Assembly (NCBI RefSeq): GCF_000688235.1
Contig: NZ_JHYO01000004.1
Coordinates: 62,001-126,000, forward strand
Length of the DNA: 64,000 nucleotides
Origin: Terasakiella pusilla DSM 6293
GTDB lineage: Bacteria; Pseudomonadota; Alphaproteobacteria; Rhodospirillales; Terasakiellaceae
Direction: 5' to 3'
Shown: piece after piece, positions 46,469 through 56,518 of the stretch
How the letters are laid out: each line of letters starts with the position of its first letter
Numbering within the stretch: position 1 is the first letter of the stretch
Translations under genes and position numbers: made by a program
Notes under the pieces: generated by a model
What the model saw: the letters and a program-made list of their open reading frames with translations, nothing else
Databases searched by the model: none
What the model was told of the DNA's origin: nothing

Positions 46469-48622
46469 TTATTTATCTAGACCTATGGTAAAGCGAATAG
46501 CCTGACTTGACAAGCGGTAGCCTTCGCGCACGGTAGCAAGGATTTTATTCAGATTGGTTTCTAAATTAATGTTGAGTTTAAAGGGGTAACCGTCTTTCAC
46601 GTCTGGATTATGGCCTTCCAGTCCCATGGTTAAAACCGCGTTCTGGCCCAGTTTGCGATTGATCTTGAGACTTAGCGATTTGTAATGAAAATTCGCAAGT
46701 ACATCCAACACCAAGGCCATCTGTTCACCTGCACTGCCGAGCATGTCTTTTGCCGCTTGGGAGTTAAAACGCAGTACGCCACTTTCTTCGCTGGCAAGGA
46801 CCGCATTGTCGATTTCCACATCGTCATTAACGAAGGTGAAGGGGATTTCCCCGCTGAGGCGTCCTGTCCCTGTCAGCCCATCAACACCGCTGAGTTTAAA
46901 GAATTCGGCAAGGGCGAGTTGTTTCATCATCAATACTGCCGTTTGTCGATCTGCCCCAAAGGGGAAACGGGCATCCTTGATCGACAATGTCCCGCCAAGG
47001 AACCCGGCTGTGACTTCTTGCAACTGCGCTTTTTTGGGGGAGAGGGAGAACTTTAGCCGCGGATTGAGCAAATCGACCACGGATTTGACGGCATCGATCT
47101 CTATTTTTTGTGATTTTGCTGTCTTCGGTGGGAAAAGGGAGGGGAAAAACAGGTCGGTATCAAGGTTTTCCATCGTAAACAGGTCGTTAGCGATGGTGAA
47201 GTTGTCGAATGTCAGGTGCAGGTTGCTGTCCAGTTTACCCTTTCGCCAGTTTAATGTACTGGACGCACGGGTCTGTCCAGTCAGTTGGGTCAGGTCTTTT
47301 AAAAGGGGGGAAAGGTCTTTTCCCTTAAAGTCGGTTCCCCAATTGATCACCGGCGTGTTGACGCTGGCTTGTCCTACATCGACGCTGGGATTGTAGGTTC
47401 CTTCAATCAGCAAAAGCGGCGCGTTGGGCTTACTTTGCAGCGCGATTTGGGTCGCGTTATGGATCTCGTTTTGTTCAAGGCGGGTTACGAGCTTGAAGGT
47501 AAGGTCCTCAAAGCGCTTTTTTGCATGTTTGTCGCTTAAACGTAGATCATTGCTGGTGACGGTCAGGCGCTGGTCTTTATGATCATACTGAAAGGAGGCT
47601 TTGCCCTTTGTTGAAAGGGTTTGCAGGGCGGGGATGTCAAGGGGGAGGTTTTGGCTTGTAATATTTAAATCGCCAAAAGCAACGATATTTTCGGCATTGA
47701 TCAGTATGTTGGCCACGCTGCTGACGGATGCGTCCAGTGGAGAGGGTAACTGCGCAAATGGGGAGAGATCGGCAGGTTGCAGCCCTGAAGGGGTGAAGGT
47801 TAACAAGGGGACTTGAATAGCCAGTGAGGCAACCGCCTGCGCGAAATCGGCAGTGGTTTCCATCATAATGTTGAGCTTTTCTGCCTTATCTTTCAGGTTA
47901 AAGGTTGCTTCGACGTTCTGTGGGGTGAGTGTGCCTTCTGCGGTGAGGTGCAAGGCGGGGATCAGATAGCTTTTGCTTTGATCTTCGATGCGTCCATCGG
48001 TGATTTGAAAGTCTACTTTGTCAAAGGTTGGGCTGGCCTCACCTGTTAGGGTGAGTTGATCAAGGCGGGCAAAGGGGCTTTTTATGTTGGCCTGAGCGCG
48101 AAAGGTTGGTTTTCCCACGGTCGGGATGTGTAACGTCAGCGTACTGTGTGCAGACAGTTGATCGGTGTTGTAGACGATACGGGCATTGTTTATGGTGATT
48201 TCTGGCAGCGGCGTTGACGTGGTGGTTGCTGTTTGTGATGTGTCACCGGATGTAAACATCTCCTGCAAGGTGCCAAGGACGCCTTCTTCATAATGACTGG
48301 CATCGATGAACAGGTCATCGACGACAATTTCCCCGATTTGTTGATTGATCAGATCAAAAAGGGAATAGCGCACATAGACTTTTTTGAGCGAGAGTTCTTC
48401 GCCCAGCTTGACGTCATGCAGGGTGGTTTCTGTGAGTCCAATCTCTTCAATGCGCAAAGCCGGGACGGGCAGATTGAACTTTTGCGCAAAATGGGCGATC
48501 AGCGGGTAGGCGAGATCGACCCTTTTCAGGTAAAGGCCGCCCAAAACGAGGGATAAAAGCAGCAGGCCGAGGCTGAGCGTCAGCAGAATTTTTGATCGTC
48601 GCTCTTTTACTTTCAAGGCCAT
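46469..48622 (-). CDS. ydbH: YdbH-like AsmA-family intermembrane lipid transporter
   Basis: This 717-residue protein has an N-terminal membrane anchor (about residues 13-32, LTLSLGLLLLSLVLGGLYL) and a long beta-strand-rich periplasmic region typical of AsmA/YdbH proteins. The C-terminal LKINRKLGQNAVLTMGLEGHNPD and GYPFKLNINLETNLNKIL match the YdbH (DUF/PF11739-type) end domain. Relatives YhdP, TamB and YdbH carry phospholipids between membranes. It heads the ydbH-ynbE-ydbL operon. Sequence similarity to E. coli is low, but gene order supports the call. Confidence 0.85.
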   Translation of the reverse strand: MALKVKERRSKILLTLSLGLLLLSLVLGGLYLKRVDLAYPLIAHFAQKFNLPVPALRIEEIGLTETTLHDVKLGEELSLKKVYVRYSLFDLINQQIGEIVVDDLFIDASHYEEGVLGTLQEMFTSGDTSQTATTTSTPLPEITINNARIVYNTDQLSAHSTLTLHIPTVGKPTFRAQANIKSPFARLDQLTLTGEASPTFDKVDFQITDGRIEDQSKSYLIPALHLTAEGTLTPQNVEATFNLKDKAEKLNIMMETTADFAQAVASLAIQVPLLTFTPSGLQPADLSPFAQLPSPLDASVSSVANILINAENIVAFGDLNITSQNLPLDIPALQTLSTKGKASFQYDHKDQRLTVTSNDLRLSDKHAKKRFEDLTFKLVTRLEQNEIHNATQIALQSKPNAPLLLIEGTYNPSVDVGQASVNTPVINWGTDFKGKDLSPLLKDLTQLTGQTRASSTLNWRKGKLDSNLHLTFDNFTIANDLFTMENLDTDLFFPSLFPPKTAKSQKIEIDAVKSVVDLLNPRLKFSLSPKKAQLQEVTAGFLGGTLSIKDARFPFGADRQTAVLMMKQLALAEFFKLSGVDGLTGTGRLSGEIPFTFVNDDVEIDNAVLASEESGVLRFNSQAAKDMLGSAGEQMALVLDVLANFHYKSLSLKINRKLGQNAVLTMGLEGHNPDVKDGYPFKLNINLETNLNKILATVREGYRLSSQAIRFTIGLDK

Positions 48623-48688
48623 AAGGGATGCCAGCTTTCCGTTTCACACCGTTGGCTGAGTGTGTCGCAGAAAGCGGGAGCTGTCAAT

Positions 48689-50422
48689 TTAGTTCAGGCG
48701 CTGGCTGTTGAGGGGGAGGGCTGCGTGGACTGCCTCGCGATAGTGATCATAAAATTGCACATGGGGCATTTGGGACAGGGCGTTCATCTTTTCGAGAGTC
48801 TTTTTAACGGCGGGCGTGCACCCCGTGATCAGTAACCACACGCCGGACTTGGAGGCCTGTCGAATAAAGATGGACAGGGCATTACTGCCACTGGAATCGA
48901 TAAACGGCACGTCGCGCATATTCAGGATCACCACATTGGGCGGTGTGCCTGTGCGGGTGAGCCTGTCGAGTAACCCTTGCGCCGCACCAAAAAAGAACGG
49001 CCCGTTAAAATGATAGCTCAGGACACCTTCCGGCAAAGTCTGGCGGGGGTGTGTTGTGGTGGGATCAACTAGATCATCTATATCTTCGGCCAGCAGATCA
49101 TGATGGGTCTGGACTTTCACGGCTTCTGCCATTTTGTGCATAAACAGCACGGCGGAAAAGACAAAGCCCACCTGTATGGCGAGGTTCAGGTCAACAAACA
49201 CGGTCAATAACAGGGTGGTCCACAGCACGACCTGATCCCCGATGGGGGCTTTAAAATGATGAATAACCTTGTGAGCCTCACTCATATTCCAAGCGACGAT
49301 CATCAAGATGGCACTTAGGCAGGCAAGGGGAATATAGGCGGCAAGCGGGGCAAACAGTAATACGACCAACAATAAAGCCACCGCATGGATGATCCCCGAT
49401 AGGGGGGAGTAAGCACCGGCGCGAATATTGGTTGCCGTGCGCGCAATGGCCCCCGTTGCCGGCATGCCGCCAAACAGGGCCGACGCAAAGTTTGCAACCC
49501 CTTGGGCGACCAGTTCACAGTTTGATCGATGGCGTGTCCCGGTCATCCCATCTGCCACAACCGCGGACAGCAGCGATTCAATCCCTGCCAAAAAAGCGAT
49601 GGTGAGGGCGGAGGGGAAGAGTTGTTTGACCAAGTCAAAGCTTAGGTCGGGCAGCATGGGGGCCGGCAGACTGCTGGGCATCTCCCCAAATTTTGAGCCA
49701 ATGGTCTCAACGGATAGATCAAAAGACCAGACAAGCAGGCTCATGGCGACAATCGCGATGAGAAAACCCGGCCATTTGGGCGCGAGGCGTCTGAGGAAAA
49801 GGATCAAAAGCAAGCTGAGGAGGGAAATATAGATCACATGGCTTTCAATCTTGTGCAGGTTTTGCGCAAGGGCGGTGATTTTCCCTAAAAAGTCAGCGGG
49901 CAGGTTATCCAGATGCAGCCCTAAAAAGTCGTTGATCTGGCCTGTAAAGATCAGCAAGGCAATGCCACTGGTAAAGCCGGTGACCACCGGATCGGGGATA
50001 TATTTGATGTAGGTGCCAAGGCGACATAGCCCCGCCAGCACCAACATGCCACCTGCCATCAAGGTGGCAAGGACCAGCCCGTTATAGCCAAATTGGGCAA
50101 TCACATTGAAGACAACAACCACAAATGCGCCCGTCGGTCCGCCGATCTGATAGCGACTGCCGCCGAGGAGAGAAATCAAAAGTCCGGCGACAATGGCGGT
50201 GATCAATCCTTTGTCGGGTGTGGTGCCGGACGCAATCGCCAATGCCATCGATAGGGGCAGGGCGACAATGGCAACCGTCAGCCCGGCAAAGACGTCCTGC
50301 TTGAGATGGGCTGCGGTGTAGCCTTGCCGCAATAGTACATATGTTTTTGGTACAAATAAGTGCCAACTGTTTTTACTCAACAACGGTCCCTCCAGGACGG
50401 GGTGGGAAGATTGGGAAGACAT
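48689..50422 (-). CDS. SulP-family anion transporter with STAS domain
   Basis: This 577-residue SLC26/SulP-type transporter has about 12-14 transmembrane segments (residues 30-420, including GLTVAIVALPLSMALAIASG, the family's N-terminal motif) and a cytoplasmic STAS domain (about 470-560) with VVILNMRDVPFIDSSGSNAL. Known members carry sulfate, bicarbonate or dicarboxylates; the substrate here is open. It is divergent from a MarR-family gene, with a perfect 14-bp inverted repeat at 50430-50468 just upstream of its start. The closest guess is bicarbonate or sulfate, by family. Confidence 0.88.
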   Translation of the reverse strand: MSSQSSHPVLEGPLLSKNSWHLFVPKTYVLLRQGYTAAHLKQDVFAGLTVAIVALPLSMALAIASGTTPDKGLITAIVAGLLISLLGGSRYQIGGPTGAFVVVVFNVIAQFGYNGLVLATLMAGGMLVLAGLCRLGTYIKYIPDPVVTGFTSGIALLIFTGQINDFLGLHLDNLPADFLGKITALAQNLHKIESHVIYISLLSLLLILFLRRLAPKWPGFLIAIVAMSLLVWSFDLSVETIGSKFGEMPSSLPAPMLPDLSFDLVKQLFPSALTIAFLAGIESLLSAVVADGMTGTRHRSNCELVAQGVANFASALFGGMPATGAIARTATNIRAGAYSPLSGIIHAVALLLVVLLFAPLAAYIPLACLSAILMIVAWNMSEAHKVIHHFKAPIGDQVVLWTTLLLTVFVDLNLAIQVGFVFSAVLFMHKMAEAVKVQTHHDLLAEDIDDLVDPTTTHPRQTLPEGVLSYHFNGPFFFGAAQGLLDRLTRTGTPPNVVILNMRDVPFIDSSGSNALSIFIRQASKSGVWLLITGCTPAVKKTLEKMNALSQMPHVQFYDHYREAVHAALPLNSQRLN

Positions 50423-50429
50423 GTGTATT

Positions 50430-50468
50430 CAATAATTGACATATCAACTATTGCTATGTCAATTATTG
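50430..50468. promoter_or_regulatory. Perfect 14-bp inverted repeat, candidate MarR operator
   Basis: CAATAATTGACATA and TATGTCAATTATTG form perfect 14-bp arms with an 11-bp spacer, between the divergent SulP and MarR genes. It contains TTGACATA, which could also be a -35 region. The length and perfection are strong evidence of a dimeric regulator site, most simply for the adjacent MarR protein. Confidence 0.75.
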
Positions 50469-50509
50469 TTGCAATCCTTCGATATGATATTTCAAGAGGC
50501 GAGAAACAA

Positions 50510-50935
50510 ATGTTTGATAGTGACGAGCAAGCCATCGCCGTTGTTTTGCATGACGTGGCCAACCGTTTGAAAGTGCTCATTGATAAAAAGGTCCAGCCCT
50601 ATAAGCTGACCCGCATCAAGTGGCTGGCCCTGTCCCTGCTGGAAAAACGCAATGGCATGACCCAGACCGAACTTGCGAAGGAACTGGGCGTCGATGGCTC
50701 CGCCATTGCGCGGCTGGTGCGCCGAATGGAAGATCGCAATTTCATCTACCGCAAAGGCGATGAAAAAGACCGCCGGATTGTCCGCGTGTACATCAAAGAA
50801 GAAGCCCGCCCCGTGCTGGAAGACCTAAAAGCCATTTCAAATGACGTCAGCACCGAAGCCCTACGTGGCCTAAATGCCAAAGAACAGGAAGAGTTTTTAA
50901 ACCTGCTGCTGGTGATCCGCAAAAATCTGGTGTGA
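50510..50935 (+). CDS. MarR-family transcriptional regulator
   Basis: This 141-residue winged-HTH regulator has IKWLALSLLEKRNGMTQTELAKELGVDGSAIARLVRRMEDRNFI (helix-turn-helix, residues 36-79) and the wing with DEKDRRIVRVYI. It ends EQEEFLNLLLVIRKNL. I chose the ATG at 50510, with AGAGGCGAG upstream. It is divergent from the SulP transporter across a perfect inverted repeat, so it likely controls that gene and itself. The effector is unknown. Confidence 0.92.
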   Translation: MFDSDEQAIAVVLHDVANRLKVLIDKKVQPYKLTRIKWLALSLLEKRNGMTQTELAKELGVDGSAIARLVRRMEDRNFIYRKGDEKDRRIVRVYIKEEARPVLEDLKAISNDVSTEALRGLNAKEQEEFLNLLLVIRKNLV

Positions 50936-50937
50936 GG

Positions 50938-51810
50938 TTATCCGCTCAGATGTTTTGCCATATAGTCGACGACAAGGCGGACTTTGGGCGATAGGTGGCG
51001 GTTTTGGGGGTAGACGGCCCAGACGCCTTCACTAACTGGGGCAAAGCGGCTGAGGAGAGGGGTCAGCTTGCCGTCCTGTAGCGCGTCTGCGACATAATAG
51101 TCGGGCAGTTGCACGATCCCGAATCCGGCAAGGCAGGCTTCGACAAGGGCGGGGCCGTTGTTGCAGCGCATGCGCCCGGTTACTTTGACGTTTGTGGCCT
51201 GCCCGCTTTCCCGATAACGCCAGTAATCCAATGTCCCCAGCAGGCAACTGTGATGGGCGAGTTCCGACAGGCTATAGGGTTCCCCATAGGTTTTAAGATA
51301 GGCGGGCGACGCGCAGGTGATCAGGTGACGCTCACTCAGTTTTTTGGCTTTCAGGCGGCTGGATTCCATATGCCCGACACGGATGGCAAGGTCTAAGCCT
51401 TCGCTGACCAGATCAAGCTGTCGGTTGGTCAGGTTGAGGTCAAGGTCCAGATCGGGGAAGTCGGCGAGAAGGCTGTTGAGGATCGGCACGATCTTAAGTT
51501 CCCCAAACGCAACAGGGGCAGTGAGGCGTAAGCGTCCCTTGGCGGTTTCCTGCATGTCAGAGATCGCATCTTCCGCTTCATCGAGGGCTTCGAGCAGGGG
51601 GCGGCAGCGTTGGTAATAAATCTCGCCCAGTTCGGTCAGGCTGACACGGCGGGTGGTGCGATAAAACAGGATCGCATCCAGTCGACCTTCAAGGGCGCTG
51701 ACTTGACGGCTGATATGCGCCACCGAGACTTTAAGCTGCTGGGCTGCTTTGGTGAAACTGCCATGTTCGGCAACGGTGACAAATTCGGTCACCCCTTCCC
51801 ATTTGTTCAT
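50938..51810 (-). CDS. LysR-family regulator divergent from the formaldehyde-detoxification genes
   Basis: This LysR-type regulator of about 290 residues has the HTH FVTVAEHGSFTKAAQQLKVSVAHISRQVSALE and a substrate-binding domain with GRLRLTAPVAFGELKIVPILN and LDLAIRVGHMESSRL, typical of the CrgA/DmlR-like subgroup. Start choice is uncertain; I used the ATG at 51808-51810, but ATGs 9 and 30 bp upstream are in frame. It is divergent from adhC; a small dyad lies just upstream of this start. It may regulate adhC-fghA, by position only. Confidence 0.88.
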   Translation of the reverse strand: MNKWEGVTEFVTVAEHGSFTKAAQQLKVSVAHISRQVSALEGRLDAILFYRTTRRVSLTELGEIYYQRCRPLLEALDEAEDAISDMQETAKGRLRLTAPVAFGELKIVPILNSLLADFPDLDLDLNLTNRQLDLVSEGLDLAIRVGHMESSRLKAKKLSERHLITCASPAYLKTYGEPYSLSELAHHSCLLGTLDYWRYRESGQATNVKVTGRMRCNNGPALVEACLAGFGIVQLPDYYVADALQDGKLTPLLSRFAPVSEGVWAVYPQNRHLSPKVRLVVDYMAKHLSG

Positions 51811-51821
51811 TGTTACCATAT

Positions 51822-51837
51822 GTAAAAAATGTTTTAC
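51822..51837. promoter_or_regulatory. Dyad upstream of adhC, candidate LysR site
   Basis: GTAAAA and TTTTAC are perfect 6-bp arms around AATG, in the 98-bp gap between the LysR gene and adhC. It sits over the possible upstream starts of the LysR gene. Confidence 0.4.
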
Positions 51838-51869
51838 CAAATGCGATATTATATGGATTTGAGAATTAA

Positions 51870-53024
<1,155 letters not shown>

Positions 53025-53069
53025 GAAGGATGGCCCCTTGATCCGTTTGGAGGGAGGGGCCATGACCCT

Positions 53070-53918
53070 ATGACCCAATCTTTGGAAAATATCAGCAGCA
53101 ACAAAAGCTTTGGCGGTTGGCACAAACAATATGTCCATGCCTCTGAGGTCTTGAGCTGCAACATGCGTTTTGCGATCTTTCTGCCGCCCCAAGCCGCAGC
53201 CGATCACAAAGTGCCCGTTGTTTATTGGCTGTCAGGCCTGACCTGCACCGATGAAAACTTTATGCAAAAAGCCGGTGCCTTGCGCGTTGCTGCCGAATTG
53301 GGCTTTGCTATCGTTGCCCCAGACACCAGCCCGCGCGGTGAAGGTGTCCCCGATGATGCACAAGGTGCGTATGACTTTGGACTGGGTGCCGGATTTTACC
53401 TGAACGCGACCCAAGAGCCATGGTCCAAACATTACCGCATGTATGACTATATCGTCACGGAACTGCCGGACTTGATCGAAGCGACGTTTCCGGTAACAGG
53501 GGAACGGGCGATCAGTGGCCATTCCATGGGCGGGCATGGGGCCTTGACCATCGCGCTTAAAAATACCGATCGCTATCGTTCCGTCACGGCCTTTAGCCCG
53601 ATTGTAAACCCGATCAAATGTCCATGGGGGCAAAAAGCCTTCACCAATTATCTGGGGGACAATAAAGCGGATTGGCAGGACTATGATGCCTGTGAATTGA
53701 TCCGCAAAGCTGAGACCCAGTTGCCGATTTTGGTGGACCAAGGTGACAATGATGATTTTCTGGAGAAAGAACTAAAGCCGGAAAATCTTGTCAAAGCCGC
53801 AGAAGAAGCCGGCTATCCGATCACCCTTCGGATGCAGGCGGGCTATGACCATAGCTACTATTTTATCAGCAGCTTTATCGAAGACCACCTGCGTTTCCAT
53901 GCGCAACACTTGGGTTAA
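53070..53918 (+). CDS. fghA: S-formylglutathione hydrolase
   Basis: This 282-residue esterase-D-family enzyme hydrolyses S-formylglutathione to formate and glutathione, the second step of glutathione-dependent formaldehyde detoxification. It has [21 protein letters not shown], the catalytic Ser in [12 protein letters not shown], Asp in [10 protein letters not shown] and His in GYDHSYYFI. It is next to adhC, giving a two-gene pathway module. Its last 4 bp overlap the convergent csaA gene. Confidence 0.97.
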   Translation: MTQSLENISSNKSFGGWHKQYVHASEVLSCNMRFAIFLPPQAAADHKVPVVYWLSGLTCTDENFMQKAGALRVAAELGFAIVAPDTSPRGEGVPDDAQGAYDFGLGAGFYLNATQEPWSKHYRMYDYIVTELPDLIEATFPVTGERAISGHSMGGHGALTIALKNTDRYRSVTAFSPIVNPIKCPWGQKAFTNYLGDNKADWQDYDACELIRKAETQLPILVDQGDNDDFLEKELKPENLVKAAEEAGYPITLRMQAGYDHSYYFISSFIEDHLRFHAQHLG

Positions 53919-54256
53919 TAGACCTCGGCGCCGAGGGGAACTTCGGCGTCCATCCCCAACAATTTAACGTCCCCGTCTGCATTTTCCGCGCCCATGATCA
54001 GAACTTCAGACTGGAAGCCCGCAATGTTGCGTGGCGGGAAATTGACGGTACAGATGACGCGTTTGCCCACCAGTTCTTCCATGGTGTAGCTGGTGATTTG
54101 GGCACTGGACCAACGGGTGCCCAAATCCTCCCCAAAATCGACCTCGACTTTATACGAGGGATTTCGTGCGCGCGGGAACTCCTTCACCGTGATGATCTGA
54201 CCGACGCGCAATTCGATTTTTGCAAAGTCATCATAGATAATTTGATCTTTTTTCAT
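53915..54256 (-). CDS. csaA: CsaA-type tRNA-binding domain protein
   Basis: This 113-residue OB-fold protein of the CsaA family has [73 protein letters not shown] and the family end [10 protein letters not shown]. CsaA was described in Bacillus as a chaperone-like protein; the fold is also found in tRNA-binding domains. I chose the ATG at 54254-54256, with GCGGAAA upstream; an in-frame upstream ATG would add 50 atypical residues. Its role here is not known beyond the family. Confidence 0.92.
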   Translation of the reverse strand: MKKDQIIYDDFAKIELRVGQIITVKEFPRARNPSYKVEVDFGEDLGTRWSSAQITSYTMEELVGKRVICTVNFPPRNIAGFQSEVLIMGAENADGDVKLLGMDAEVPLGAEVY

Positions 54257-54456
54257 TTTGTTTTTCCGCTTCTTTAAATCTTCGGGCAGCCTAGCGCAAA
54301 AAAAGCAGGCGTCAAAAGGCTTATGCGCAAAATTGGCAGAAAATCTCGCATAAACCAAAGTTATAAAGCGGTGAATTAGGCGCAGGGTTGATTGTAAACC
54401 CGGCATAAACCCCGCAGTTTGACTGTATCAAAACGCAGAAAAGCGGAGATACGAAA

Positions 54457-55581
54457 ATGCGTCCCCTTCAACAGTCAGAACAATCGGTTACGTCCGTTCT
54501 TATTTGGGACTTACCGTTAAGACTCTTTCATTGGGCCATGGTTCTGGTGGTCTGTGTCGCGGCCGTGACAGGCTATCTTTTCGAAGACTGGTGGCTGGAT
54601 GTCCATGTCTGGGCAGGCTACGCTCTGACGGCCCTGTTGCTGTTTCGCCTGATCTGGGGATTTGTTGGCAGCTACTACAGTCGTTTCAACAGCTTTCCCT
54701 TATCGATCGGTGGTGTGCGCACTCATTTGTTTGATCTGTTGAGAGGTCGCTCTGACCCCAAAGAAGGCCACACCCCTGTTGGGGCATGGATGATTGTCTT
54801 GTTGCTGACAACCTTGATCGGGCTTGTGGTCAGTGGCTTTGTTGTGTGGGGCGGGCAGGAAAATAATGGCCCACTGGCCAGCGTTATCAGCTACGGCGTC
54901 GGTAAGGGCGTGGAAGACGTGCATGAGATCTTCGCCAATATCCTGATGGGCCTCATCGGGGTGCATTTGGCGGGTGTGCTGGTGGAAACCGTGATCTTTA
55001 AGCACGATCTCATCCGCGCCATGCTGACGGGTGAAAAGCAGGTGGTGCCGTCGGGTAAATCAACAGCAGGTCTAAAGCATAGTGTGATCGGCATCGTTCT
55101 GTTTACGGTGATCGCTTTCGGTTTGACCTATTGGATCAATTCCGCCAGCCGTGCGAATGAAGTGGCGGCGCTGGACCAGATCTATAAGCAAGCCTGCGGG
55201 GAATGTCACATGGCCTATCACCCAAGCCTGCGTACCCAATCGGCGTGGGATCAACTGATGCAGGGGTTGGAGGATCATTATGGGGAAGATGCAAGCTTGT
55301 CTGATGAAGTGGCCCAAACGGTCAGAACCTATTTAAAAGACAACAACGCCCTGAATTTTGATACCGAAGCCGCCCATAAAATCGGTCGGATCAACACCCC
55401 AAGCTTGCGGATCACCGACACCCGTTTTTGGCAAAAAAAGCATGATGACTTCAAGGACGCAGATTTCCGCCATCCGGCGGTGGGGTCCAAGATCAATTGT
55501 ATTGCGTGCCATAAAGATGCGGAAACCGGACGCTTTGATGATGCGTCGATCAAACTCCCGAAAGGAATAAAATATGATTAA
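54457..55581 (+). CDS. Cytochrome b561 fused to a diheme cytochrome c
   Basis: This 374-residue fusion has an N-terminal membrane cytochrome b561-type domain (four helices, about residues 15-190; His25, His50, His156 and His170 are candidate heme ligands), a fifth helix (about 209-227), and a periplasmic diheme domain with CGECH (247-251) and CIACH (348-352). The second domain is clearly homologous to the free diheme protein encoded at 55994 and is of the DHC type found with SHP. It should pass electrons between quinol/b heme and periplasmic cytochromes. The gene overlaps the SHP gene by 8 bp. The ATG at 54457 follows GGAG. Confidence 0.87.
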   Translation: MRPLQQSEQSVTSVLIWDLPLRLFHWAMVLVVCVAAVTGYLFEDWWLDVHVWAGYALTALLLFRLIWGFVGSYYSRFNSFPLSIGGVRTHLFDLLRGRSDPKEGHTPVGAWMIVLLLTTLIGLVVSGFVVWGGQENNGPLASVISYGVGKGVEDVHEIFANILMGLIGVHLAGVLVETVIFKHDLIRAMLTGEKQVVPSGKSTAGLKHSVIGIVLFTVIAFGLTYWINSASRANEVAALDQIYKQACGECHMAYHPSLRTQSAWDQLMQGLEDHYGEDASLSDEVAQTVRTYLKDNNALNFDTEAAHKIGRINTPSLRITDTRFWQKKHDDFKDADFRHPAVGSKINCIACHKDAETGRFDDASIKLPKGIKYD

Positions 55582-55981
55582 GCCGTTTATTGTCGCCCTT
55601 GGGCTGGGGACCGTTGCCTTTGCGGGGCCTGTGCAGGCCGATACGATCTTGCCGGAATATGAGGCGCAGGCCCGTGCCGCGGATCCGTCCTTTAGTGGTT
55701 TTTCCGCAGAACGGGGGCAGGCGTTTTATTTAAAAGATCACGCCACTGGTAAGGCGGAAACACCGTCTTGCACCACGTGCCACATGGGCAATCCCACGCA
55801 GGCAGGGCGCACGCGGGCAGGCAAGACCATTGCCCCGATGGCCCTGTCGCAAACCCCGGATCGCTTTCAGGACGTGAAGAAGGTGGAAAAGTGGTTCCGG
55901 CGCAATTGCAAATCCGTCTTGGGCCGGGAATGCAGCCCGCAGGAAAAAGGTGATTTCATCACATTTATGAAGACACAATAA
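55574..55981 (+). CDS. SHP-like monoheme cytochrome c (DUF1924 family)
   Basis: This 135-residue exported protein has a signal peptide (IVALGLGTVAFAGPVQA), one heme motif CTTCH (66-70) and the SHP/DUF1924 core: NPTQAGRTRAGKTIAPMAL, SQTPDRFQDVKKVEKWFRRN and CKSVLGREC. From memory of the Rhodobacter sphaeroides heme protein, the Asn preceding the first Cys of this pair is a heme ligand that swings away on ligand binding; here it is Asn111, followed by Cys112 and Cys120, which could form the flanking disulfide. SHP binds O2, NO and other small ligands; its physiological role is unknown. AAAGGA lies 7 bp upstream. Confidence 0.88.
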   Translation: MIKPFIVALGLGTVAFAGPVQADTILPEYEAQARAADPSFSGFSAERGQAFYLKDHATGKAETPSCTTCHMGNPTQAGRTRAGKTIAPMALSQTPDRFQDVKKVEKWFRRNCKSVLGRECSPQEKGDFITFMKTQ

Positions 55982-55993
55982 GGGAAGAGAAAG

Positions 55994-56476
55994 GTGAGGA
56001 AGATGGGTTCTTATAAAAAGATTTTTTTTGCACTGACACTGACATCATTGATTGGTACAGCAGCACACGCCGATGAGCGCTATCGCCCCGTGCAGGATGA
56101 GGTTGTAAAGAAAGAATGTGGCAGCTGTCATATGGCCTTTCAGCCGCAGATGTTGCCCAAGCGATCCTGGCAAAAAATCATGGATGGGTTGGAAAACCAT
56201 TTTGGGGAAGATGCGAGCCTTGATGAAGCTACCTTGCAGCATGTGCGTGCCTATTTAACCGACAATGCAGCGGATTCAGGATGGTTCGGTGGTAAAATGA
56301 TGCGCGGTGTAAGGGACAACGAGACACCGATGCGGATTACCGAATTGCCCTACTGGGTTCGCGAACATAAAAAAGAAGTTCCGGTCTGGGCCTGGTCTGA
56401 TCCGAAGGTGAAAAGCAAAACAAACTGCCAAGCCTGCCATCGTGATGCTGAGCGTGGGTATTATGATGACGATTGA
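55994..56476 (+). CDS. Diheme cytochrome c (DHC-like), periplasmic
   Basis: This 160-residue protein has a signal peptide (KIFFALTLTSLIGTAAHA) and two heme motifs, CGSCH (42-46) and CQACH (145-149). It is a DHC-type protein, which in Rhodobacter is the electron donor of SHP. Residues around each heme match the C-terminal half of the b561 fusion (MDGLENHFGEDASL versus MQGLEDHYGEDASL), a paralogous pair. The GTG at 55994 was kept; an ATG at 56003 gives the same signal peptide. It lies 12 bp after the SHP gene. Confidence 0.88.
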   Translation: MRKMGSYKKIFFALTLTSLIGTAAHADERYRPVQDEVVKKECGSCHMAFQPQMLPKRSWQKIMDGLENHFGEDASLDEATLQHVRAYLTDNAADSGWFGGKMMRGVRDNETPMRITELPYWVREHKKEVPVWAWSDPKVKSKTNCQACHRDAERGYYDDD

Positions 56477-56518
56477 GGGGATTGGCCTTATGGTGGGCAA
56501 AGCTGAACAGTGGGGGGA

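Noticed and set aside
54418-54432. TTTGA-N5-TCAAA dyad before the cytochrome b561 gene as an FNR box
   Set aside because: TTGA and TCAA are 5 bp apart here, one base short of the FNR/CRP spacing. It may still be an operator, but I cannot call it.
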